DNA of 40,000 bases from Clostridiales bacterium UBA3259. GTDB taxonomy: Bacteria > Bacillota_A > Clostridia > Oscillospirales > Oscillospiraceae. Under the pieces are notes generated by a model. It saw only the letters and a program-made list of their open reading frames with translations, searched no databases and was not told where the DNA came from. Shown here piece by piece: positions 34,795 through 40,000 of the stretch. Every line of letters starts with the position of its first letter. The first letter of the stretch is position 1. The DNA is taken from assembly GCA_002362625.1 (NCBI GenBank), contig DEUP01000020.1, positions 1 through 40,000 of the forward strand, read 5' to 3'. The position numbers were made by a program, and so were the translations under genes.

Positions 34795-35300
34795 AAATGA
34801 GCGACCGTAATATCGAAGACATCATTGGCGCGTTATACGATATGGTGCAGGATGCCCGCTCCATGCCCTTGGCGGCGGACAAGTGCATTTTGGAACGGGA
34901 TAAGGTTCTGGATATGCTGGATGAGATCATCGCTCAGCTTCCCGGAGAGCTGAAGCAGTCCCGTACCATTGTGGAATCCCGCAATGAGCTGATCAGCCAG
35001 GCCCGTCGCGAGGCGGAAGGGATTCTCCGGGAAGCAGAGGAAAAGCGTAAGCAGATGCTCACCAAGGAGGCCGTCTACGCAGAGGCCAAGAAGCGCAGTG
35101 AGGAGTTGATCGGGCAGACCCAGAGCAAGATCGATCAGCTTCGAAAGGCCGGCAACGCCTATATGGACGAATCTCTGCGCCAGACCGAGGAGGCCATCTC
35201 CAAGGCACTGGAGGAGGTGCGGGACACCCGCATGAAGTTCCGTACCGTAACGGAGGCGCAGGCCCAGCGCAAGAACGCCAACGTGGATATTGAGGTCTGA
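34791..35300 (+). CDS. Coiled-coil protein of unknown function, downstream of coaD
   Basis: This 169-residue, highly charged protein is predicted helical: after a N-terminal 55 residues with LYDMVQDARSMPLAADKCILERDKVLDMLDEI, it carries a long Glu/Lys/Arg/Gln heptad-like stretch (about 60-150). It has no membrane helix. Similar small proteins follow coaD in many clostridia, where they are loosely annotated as ATPase or DivIVA-like; I see no nucleotide-binding motif here. AAGGAGG lies 3 bases before the ATG at 34791, which overlaps the coaD stop, and 9 bases before a second ATG at 34797, which may be the real start. A terminator follows. Confidence 0.8.
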   Translation: MKMSDRNIEDIIGALYDMVQDARSMPLAADKCILERDKVLDMLDEIIAQLPGELKQSRTIVESRNELISQARREAEGILREAEEKRKQMLTKEAVYAEAKKRSEELIGQTQSKIDQLRKAGNAYMDESLRQTEEAISKALEEVRDTRMKFRTVTEAQAQRKNANVDIEV

Positions 35301-35309
35301 TAAGACAGA

Positions 35310-35353
35310 AACAGGGCACCAATCCGAGAGTATCCGGATTGGTGCCTGTTTTG
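35310..35353 (+). terminator. Intrinsic terminator after the coiled-coil gene
   Basis: A long hairpin (AACAGG with one bulged G, then CACCAATCCG, pairing with CGGATTGGTGCCTGTT) ends in TTTT. It lies just before the ribosome site of the next gene. Confidence 0.8.
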
Positions 35354-35371
35354 AATATGAGGAGGTGCAGC

Positions 35372-36079
35372 ATGAAAATTCAATGTGTCTGGGAGCACAA
35401 TGGCGATGATACGATTTTGTATTCCGATAACTTTATTGGCGCGTTCACGCGGGGAGAATCAAAGAAAATCGCCCTGAGAAAAATGCCTGCTGAGGTTGCG
35501 TCCTACCTGCGATGGAAGGGAGAACCGGTTCCGGACAGCCTGGAGCCTGTCATTATCCAGGAGAAGTCCTCCGGCCTCACCATATCCGATGCCGATTCGG
35601 ATGTGCTGTTTGAAGAGGAACGAAGGCCCCTCACCATTTCGGAATACCAGGCGCAGAAGGCCCTGGCCCTTAAGTCGGCCCTGGATTTCCTGACGCTGTA
35701 TGAAGCCATACCGAACAAAGAGGAAAGCTGCCTGCGTGCCAGAGAAACCTTCTACGGGCCGGTTCCCAGAACCGCGTCCGAAATGTATGCCCATACGAAG
35801 AATGTAAACGACTATTATTTCGGAGAAATCGGCGTGGAGACCGATCATGAGGGCACCATTCTGGAATGCCGCCAGCGGGGCTTTGCGCTGCTGGAACAGC
35901 AGCCGGATTTTCTGAAAAACCAGGTCTTTCTCGGAAGCTATGGTGAGGAATGGTCCCTGCGTAAGGTGCTGCGGCGTTTTATCTGGCACGACCGTATCCA
36001 CGCGAAGGCCATGTATCGAATGGCGGTCAAAACCTTTGGGGGCGGGATCCGCAATGTGTTCCAATTCAATATCGGCTGA
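35372..36079 (+). CDS. HicB-like / DinB-like two-part protein of unknown function
   Basis: This 235-residue soluble protein has a N-terminal part (MKIQCVWEHNGDDTILYSDN, then GAFTRGESKKIALRKMPAEVASYLRW) that resembles the HicB-antitoxin-like beta-alpha fold. Its helical C-terminal part (about 95-235) carries three histidines in a DinB-like arrangement: His in MYAHTKNVNDYYFG and the pair in WHDRIHAKAMYRM. DinB/YfiT-fold proteins use such a triad to hold a metal and often act as thiol S-transferases. The assignment is by motif only. GGAGGTG precedes the ATG at 35372. The gene lies between two terminators and is expressed alone; no HicA-like toxin is adjacent, which argues against a toxin-antitoxin role. 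Confidence 0.65.
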   Translation: MKIQCVWEHNGDDTILYSDNFIGAFTRGESKKIALRKMPAEVASYLRWKGEPVPDSLEPVIIQEKSSGLTISDADSDVLFEEERRPLTISEYQAQKALALKSALDFLTLYEAIPNKEESCLRARETFYGPVPRTASEMYAHTKNVNDYYFGEIGVETDHEGTILECRQRGFALLEQQPDFLKNQVFLGSYGEEWSLRKVLRRFIWHDRIHAKAMYRMAVKTFGGGIRNVFQFNIG

Positions 36080-36092
36080 GTTACGCGCTGCG

Positions 36093-36128
36093 CCGGGACA
36101 GGTATTTACCTGTCCCGGTTCTTTTTCT
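36093..36128 (+). terminator. Intrinsic terminator after the HicB/DinB-like gene
   Basis: CCGGGACAGGT pairs perfectly with ACCTGTCCCGG around a 4-base loop, followed by TTCTTTTTCTT. Confidence 0.9.
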
Positions 36129-36168
36129 TGGGGACAAGGAATAGGCTGTAGCGAAAGGGGAGAGGAGA

Positions 36169-36597
36169 ATGGTCGTCAATCAAAAAGCAACAGGAAGAGC
36201 CATATCCATGCCTTTGGGGCTGCTCATAGGCAGTGGCGTGAGTATGGCGGTAACGCTTATGGCTGCCGCGGTGCTGGCAAAACTGCTGGACAGTGAACGG
36301 CTGGACTGGGAAAATGTGGGATACGGTATTGAGATCGCCCTGGTTCTGGCATCCTTCTGTGGGGCAATGACTGCCTTCCGAAAAATCAAACGCCAGCGTC
36401 TGATTGTCTGTGCAGTTACAGGTATCCTCTATTTCTGTATGCTTCTGGGACTGACAGCGCTCTTCTTCGGTGGAGAGTATGCGTCTGTCTGGCTCACCGC
36501 CGGCCTGATTCTGGCAGGCAGCGGCATAGCCGCTGTACTGGGACTTCCGGGCGAAGGGAAGGGAAGACGTAGAAAAATCAAAGTGCGCAATCGTTAA
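36169..36597 (+). CDS. TIGR04086-type small membrane protein
   Basis: This 142-residue protein has four predicted membrane helices (about 13-38, 50-68, 78-100 and 106-125) and a very basic C-terminal tail (GKGRRRKIKVRNR). Length, topology and the start (ATGRAISMPLGLLIGSGVSMAV) fit the TIGR04086/YrzE-like family of Firmicute membrane proteins of unknown function. GGAGAGGAGA lies upstream of the ATG. It stands alone between a terminator and an AT-rich spacer. Confidence 0.7.
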   Translation: MVVNQKATGRAISMPLGLLIGSGVSMAVTLMAAAVLAKLLDSERLDWENVGYGIEIALVLASFCGAMTAFRKIKRQRLIVCAVTGILYFCMLLGLTALFFGGEYASVWLTAGLILAGSGIAAVLGLPGEGKGRRRKIKVRNR

Positions 36598-36618
36598 GTT
36601 GTACAAATTCTTTGCATT

Positions 36619-36635
36619 GGTAAATATTATTTACC
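36619..36635. repeat. Inverted repeat in the spacer before the spoIIM-like gene
   Basis: GGTAAATA and TATTTACC are exact reverse complements around a single T. It lies about 20 bases after the TIGR04086-type gene. A protein site is more likely than an RNA hairpin because the centre is one base. Confidence 0.5.
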
Positions 36636-36659
36636 TGTTTACAAGTTTTGCAAGAAAAA

Positions 36660-36683
36660 ATGCACAATCAACATTTTGTGCAT
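36660..36683. repeat. Inverted repeat, second in the spacer
   Basis: ATGCACAA (36660-36667) and TTGTGCAT (36676-36683) are exact reverse complements around an 8-base loop. No T-run follows on either strand, so it is not a standard terminator. Confidence 0.5.
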
Positions 36684-36748
36684 CCGCGCTTGGATAAACG
36701 CTAGATGTTGTCAAAAAGTCGAAAATGGTAAAGAAAAAACAAGGCTCT

Positions 36749-36777
36749 GTTAACGCGGTTAACATAAAAATGTTAAC
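36749..36777. repeat. Three clustered GTTAAC palindromes
   Basis: GTTAAC occurs at 36749-36754, 36758-36763 and 36772-36777, with start-to-start spacing of 9 and 14 bases. Related A/T-rich words (GGTAAA, TTTACC) occur nearby. The cluster lies 49-77 bases upstream of the promoter at 36826-36854 and could be a multi-site operator. Confidence 0.45.
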
Positions 36778-36825
36778 ATAATTCTCGTCATAATCTACAA
36801 AAAAAGCTATTTTGGCTAAAAAAGC

Positions 36826-36854
36826 TTGAAAATTTGTAAATTTTGGAGTATAGT
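36826..36854 (+). promoter_or_regulatory. Sigma-A promoter upstream of the spoIIM-like gene and xerD
   Basis: TTGAAA (36826-36831) and TATAGT (36849-36854) are 17 bases apart. The implied transcript has a leader of about 100 bases before the start codon at 36960. Confidence 0.7.
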
Positions 36855-36959
36855 ATGAATGAATTCAAAATACAGGTGTTCTATGACCGTTATCTGCCTG
36901 CCTGTGACTTTTGCATAAGCAGGTCCTTTCGGGCCTTTCATTTGTGAGAGGCTCCATGG

Positions 36960-37484
36960 ATGAGAGAGGTTATTTCCCGTAGTTCTCCCCGTCAGGGGCG
37001 CAAGGGCTTTCGCTTTTATCTTGCATTCTCATGGATGTCTGGTCTGATATGCGGCAGCGCAGTCGCTGCCTCCGCAGAAACGCCCCTATTTTCCCTGATG
37101 CGCGGCGCGCTGTATGCGCCTGTGTCGATCGTTGGAGTCTTATGCGTATCCGTATTGCCGATTCTGTTTTCCGCTTATGCGGTTTTTCTTTCAAACTTCG
37201 CTTTGCTGCTGCCGATTTGCTTCACAAAGGCCTTTTTGTTTTCCTTTGTATCCCTGGGCATTTCCTGGGCCTTTGCTTCCGCTGGGTGGCTCATGAAAAT
37301 TTTGCTTCTATACAGTGATTGGACGTCCCTTCCGATCCTATATTGGTTCTGGCTTCGGAGCCTTTCTCCGGATCGGTCTGTGGGACTGTGGGAGACCATA
37401 TTGGCTTTCACGCTGATGGGACTGCTGGGAAGCATACATTTTAGCATCATTTCACCGTTTTTGGTGCGTTTGATAGGAATTTAG
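36960..37484 (+). CDS. Membrane protein, possibly a divergent SpoIIM
   Basis: This 174-residue protein has about five hydrophobic helices after a basic N-terminus (SSPRQGRKGFRFYLAFSWMSGLICGSAVAA). SpoIIM, part of the engulfment machinery with SpoIID and SpoIIP, has a similar size and topology, including a GxIxGS turn in the first helix and a final helix ending near SPFL. spoIIM also lies near xerD in Bacillus and many clostridia. These points suggest, but do not prove, a divergent SpoIIM; overall identity looks low. GAGAGG lies 9 bases before the ATG at 36960. xerD follows 26 bases later and is probably co-transcribed. Confidence 0.6.
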   Translation: MREVISRSSPRQGRKGFRFYLAFSWMSGLICGSAVAASAETPLFSLMRGALYAPVSIVGVLCVSVLPILFSAYAVFLSNFALLLPICFTKAFLFSFVSLGISWAFASAGWLMKILLLYSDWTSLPILYWFWLRSLSPDRSVGLWETILAFTLMGLLGSIHFSIISPFLVRLIGI

Positions 37485-37510
37485 AAAGGATAATATGGGT
37501 ACGCTGGTTC

Positions 37511-38398
37511 ATGTTGGATTTGATTCATGCCTATGAAAATTATCTTTCCAAGGTAAAACAGGCGTCGAATAATACGGTATCTTCCTATATGCGGGACATT
37601 CGGCAGTTTTCCGAATGGCTGCAAAGCAGCGGGGACACCGATATTCTGAGCGTCACACAACTAAATATCAGCGACTACTTGGCGTTCCTCCAGGAGCAGG
37701 GGAAGTCCGGCGCTACGGTTTCCCGGGTATTGGCCAGCCTCAAGAACTTCTATGCTTACCTGGTATCCACCGGCTTTCTGGAGACATCTCCTGTCAGCAG
37801 CGATATCCATGTGGATCGGGGCGAGAAAAAGCTGCCCCAGATCCTCACCGGCAAAGAGGTGGAGACTCTGCTTGCCCAGCCGTCCACTTCTGATGCCAAA
37901 GGCCTTCGGGACAAGGCCATGCTGGAGGTCATGTATGCCACCGGCATTCGCGTGACAGAGCTGATCGACCTGAATGTTGAGGATGTTAACCTGGAGCTGG
38001 GCATTTTAAAATGCGGCAGCGCCAAGAAGAACCGCTCCATTCCGTTGTATCCCGCAGCCCTTCGGGCCCTTGCGGTCTACGTCAAAGAGGTTCGCTTTGC
38101 CATGGTAGCCGATCCCGGGGAAAGGGCGTTGTTTGTCAACGTGGGCGGCTCCCGCATGAGCCGCCAGGGCTTCTGGAAGATCCTGAAATTCTACCAGGCC
38201 AAGGCTGGCATCGAGAAGGAGATCACTCCCCATACCCTCCGTCACAGCTTCGCTGTGCATCTCTTGGAAAACGGCGCTGACCTGGGCTCATTGCAGGAGC
38301 TGATGGGCCACAGCGATATTTCCTCCACTCAAATGTATACCCATATGATTAACCAGAAGCTGCGGTCTGTGTATGAAAAGTGCCACCCCAAAGCATAA
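37511..38398 (+). CDS. xerD: Site-specific tyrosine recombinase XerD
   Basis: This 295-residue protein resolves chromosome dimers at dif with XerC or as the sole Xer protein. The N-terminal SAM-like core-binding domain (about 1-90, YLSKVKQASNNTVSSYMRDIRQFSEWL) precedes the catalytic domain. The active residues are visible: Arg in YATGIRVTELIDL, Lys in the CGSAKKNRSIPL beta-hairpin, HTLRHSFAVHLLENGADL, LGS...MGHSDISSTQMYTH with the second His, and the nucleophile Tyr in that last segment. The ribosome site before ATG 37511 is poor. Housekeeping length and gene context argue against a phage or element integrase. Confidence 0.92.
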   Translation: MLDLIHAYENYLSKVKQASNNTVSSYMRDIRQFSEWLQSSGDTDILSVTQLNISDYLAFLQEQGKSGATVSRVLASLKNFYAYLVSTGFLETSPVSSDIHVDRGEKKLPQILTGKEVETLLAQPSTSDAKGLRDKAMLEVMYATGIRVTELIDLNVEDVNLELGILKCGSAKKNRSIPLYPAALRALAVYVKEVRFAMVADPGERALFVNVGGSRMSRQGFWKILKFYQAKAGIEKEITPHTLRHSFAVHLLENGADLGSLQELMGHSDISSTQMYTHMINQKLRSVYEKCHPKA

Positions 38399-38400
38399 AA

Positions 38401-38432
38401 AGGTCTGCCAGAAAAGTGGCAGACCTTTTTTA
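38401..38432 (+). terminator. Intrinsic terminator after xerD
   Basis: AGGTCTGCCA (38401-38410) pairs with TGGCAGACCT (38417-38426) around a 6-base loop, followed by TTTTT. Confidence 0.92.
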
Positions 38433-38522
38433 GCCCCTATATGGAGGGCAATTCGTTTGTTTACAAGTAATTCATGAATTTTTGGGTAAAATTACAAAAA
38501 CCGGAAACAGGGGAGTGATACT

Positions 38523-39845
38523 GTGAAAAAACGAAGATACTGGGTTCCGGCGCTGCTGATTCTGCTTGCCCTGGGGGCCGTATTCGTCGGAGCGGCCGGC
38601 CATAAAATCAGGGCCAAGTCCAGGCTGACAACCGCGCTGAGCCAAGTCTTTGCCCAATTGGAGGAACGTTTTCATAATGACCCGCTTCTGATCCTGCTGG
38701 AATGCTATGATTCGGAAGGGAAGTACACCGCGGAACTGGAAGCCGCAGCAAGCCAGGAAATGCTGGGAACCATTACCTATAAAATGACAGTGGAGGCCGA
38801 TTTGAAAGCCCATCGGTTTGCCGCCAATGGAGTTGCTCAGACTTCAAGGGAGGAAATGGATCTGTCACTGTACATGGATCCTGATTTCATGGCAGTTTCT
38901 TCTGACGAGCTTGTGGCAGGGGAGTACTACGGAATAACCTACGACACCTTTGCGGCGGATTTCCGAAAGATCCCCCTGCTGGATTTCATCGTCAACGATA
39001 CCGTGCTGAGCCGGTGGGACGCATATGTTCAGACAGTTCACCGGCAGGTTTGCCGGGACTATCCCATGCCCCAGATTCCCCAGCTCAGCGAGGGTGAAAT
39101 CATCAAGCTTCTGCTGGGTGTCGCGGCCATGCCCTGCCAGCTTCAAAGCACCGACATTGTTATGGGGGAGAAAACCCTTTCCTGCACCGAGCTGGACTAC
39201 GCCATCAATGGGGAACAGATAGCCTGGGCGCTGTCCGCGCTTACAGGAGAGGCATTTGACAGCGATACTGCCTTCCTGTTTTCTTTCTATTTGTGTGAGG
39301 ACGCGCTTGTGCGCTTCAGTGTTTCCGGTACAACCGGAGAGACGCCTTTCCGATACTGTGTGGATCTGAATCAAAACCCGCTTCAGGATCCGCTGACCCT
39401 CACAGGCAGCTACGGTACGGCTCAAAGCCTGTCCGTCACCGTATCCACCCGGAACAGCGCCAGCCGGTATGAGGAAAGCTGGGATATCCACACCATCCGG
39501 GAAGGGGAGGAGCAGGATCATTCCTTCGACCTTAACTGGAATCTCCAAACTGGCGCCTTGACCTTTCGTTCCTCTCAGCTCGCCCTTCCGATCACCGTAA
39601 ACTTCCAAAAAAGCGGGGATGGCCTGCGGCTGGAGACCCAGGATCTGCGATCCTTGTTAGAGCCGCTGCTTTACCCGGAAGCGGCCACATCTGCCGCTCA
39701 ATCTAAAATTCCCGGTGTGGTGACCATTTCCAGGGGTTCCGCAATCAGCAAGCCGGCGTATAAGAATCTGGACCAATGGTCGATGCAGGACTTCCTGACC
39801 ATGCTGGCGGGCGCCGGCTCTCTTGTGGGAATCCGCCTTGAATAA
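38523..39845 (+). CDS. Secreted or membrane-anchored protein of unknown function
   Basis: I do not recognise a family. This 440-residue protein has a basic N-terminus (MKKRRYW) and one hydrophobic segment at about residues 8-26 (VPALLILLALGAVFVGAAG) with no lipobox cysteine, so it is either a signal anchor or a cleaved signal peptide. The rest is a polar domain with many beta-type alternations, acidic and rich in Asp, Glu, Ser and Thr, as in solute-trapping or envelope proteins. The start is GTG at 38523 after GGGGAG. It lies between two strong terminators and is transcribed alone. The AT-rich stretch 38433-38522 holds the probable promoter, but no clear -35/-10 pair stands out. Confidence 0.8.
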   Translation: MKKRRYWVPALLILLALGAVFVGAAGHKIRAKSRLTTALSQVFAQLEERFHNDPLLILLECYDSEGKYTAELEAAASQEMLGTITYKMTVEADLKAHRFAANGVAQTSREEMDLSLYMDPDFMAVSSDELVAGEYYGITYDTFAADFRKIPLLDFIVNDTVLSRWDAYVQTVHRQVCRDYPMPQIPQLSEGEIIKLLLGVAAMPCQLQSTDIVMGEKTLSCTELDYAINGEQIAWALSALTGEAFDSDTAFLFSFYLCEDALVRFSVSGTTGETPFRYCVDLNQNPLQDPLTLTGSYGTAQSLSVTVSTRNSASRYEESWDIHTIREGEEQDHSFDLNWNLQTGALTFRSSQLALPITVNFQKSGDGLRLETQDLRSLLEPLLYPEAATSAAQSKIPGVVTISRGSAISKPAYKNLDQWSMQDFLTMLAGAGSLVGIRLE

Positions 39846-39847
39846 GC

Positions 39848-39888
39848 AAAATCCCACCGTGCTTTGAAGCCGCGGTGGGATTTTCATG
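39848..39888 (+). terminator. Intrinsic terminator after the last gene
   Basis: AAATCCCACCG pairs with CGGTGGGATTT around a loop containing GTGCTTTGAAGCCG, followed by TC and mixed bases. The A-run before and T-run after suggest function in both directions. Bases 39889-40000 hold nothing that I can assign. Confidence 0.8.
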
Positions 39889-40000
39889 CTTTAAGATTTC
39901 AGGAAGACCGTTCTCCCGGCGCTGGTTAACTGAATAGCACCGTTGCTACACATGGCAAAGCCAGACGTTTCCTATCGTAATGTCTGCTGAATAAGTCGCC

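Larger units (their letters stand above)
36598..36959. other. AT-rich intergenic region (362 bases) with dyads, a promoter and a leader
   Basis: No coding frame is convincing. It contains, left to right, two inverted repeats, a GTTAAC cluster, a sigma-A promoter and about 100 bases of untranslated leader with a small GC hairpin (AGGTCC TTTC GGGCCT at about 36920-36936). The leader does not match a riboswitch class that I recognise. The composition is far more AT-rich than the surrounding genes. Confidence 0.6.

Overview
The window looks like a chromosome segment of an anaerobic, endospore-forming, low-to-mid GC Firmicute of class Clostridia, probably a gut member of the Oscillospiraceae group. 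The evidence is a dense set of sporulation genes (spoIIAA-spoIIAB-sigF, yunB, ylbJ-like, yqfC-yqfD, yqzL, a spoIIM-like gene next to xerD), a T-box in front of valS, strong Shine-Dalgarno sites and sigma-A promoters, and a HPr-like protein of the clostridial type. The assignment below class level is an impression from protein flavour, not a computed placement.

Left edge (1-2.68 kb): a fragment of an integrative/conjugative element or plasmid. It holds the C-terminus of a replication initiator (DUF6017 type), a ParA ATPase, a ParB-type protein and an uncharacterised 175-residue protein, all on the + strand and overlapping or tightly packed. The fragment abuts, tail to tail, a FtsX/MacB-type ABC permease whose last membrane helix is cut and replaced by a short aberrant tail. 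A recombination junction (or an assembly join) therefore lies near position 2680.

2.68-7.4 kb: a minus-strand unit of response regulator, histidine kinase, ABC ATPase and ABC permease, a typical sensing-and-efflux module for membrane-active compounds. Two strong palindromes sit in the gap between kinase and ATPase genes. It is divergent from a MATE efflux pump (7.6-9.0 kb), each with a recognisable promoter. A GT2 glycosyltransferase converges on the MATE gene.

10.1-15.5 kb: valS under a T-box riboswitch with a GUC specifier, a DUF362 protein, then the spoIIA operon for the forespore sigma factor F. 15.5-20.6 kb: pcrA, yunB and ligA. 20.6-24.0 kb (minus strand): an ECF sigma factor with a DUF4179 membrane partner, a Cys-rich mini-protein with a DUF3781 protein, and a YlbJ-like protein.

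24.0-28.9 kb: a compact sporulation and housekeeping operon, yqfC-yqfD-phoH-ybeY-era-yqzL-recO, with many overlaps and without the pgpH, dgkA and cdd genes often found in this cluster. 28.9-35.3 kb: mutS2, a HPr/Crh-like gene with its own promoter and a candidate CcpA (cre) site, uvrC, rsmD, coaD and a coiled-coil protein. 35.3-40 kb: a HicB-like/DinB-like protein, a TIGR04086-type membrane protein, a 362-base AT-rich spacer full of inverted repeats, a SpoIIM-like protein with xerD, and a secreted or anchored protein of unknown function. No rRNA, tRNA or CRISPR array was seen. I found no clearly new multi-gene system; the most unusual signals are the mobile-element junction, the palindrome inside parB, the palindromes in the ABC module, the cre-HPr arrangement and the dyad-rich spacer before the spoIIM-like gene.
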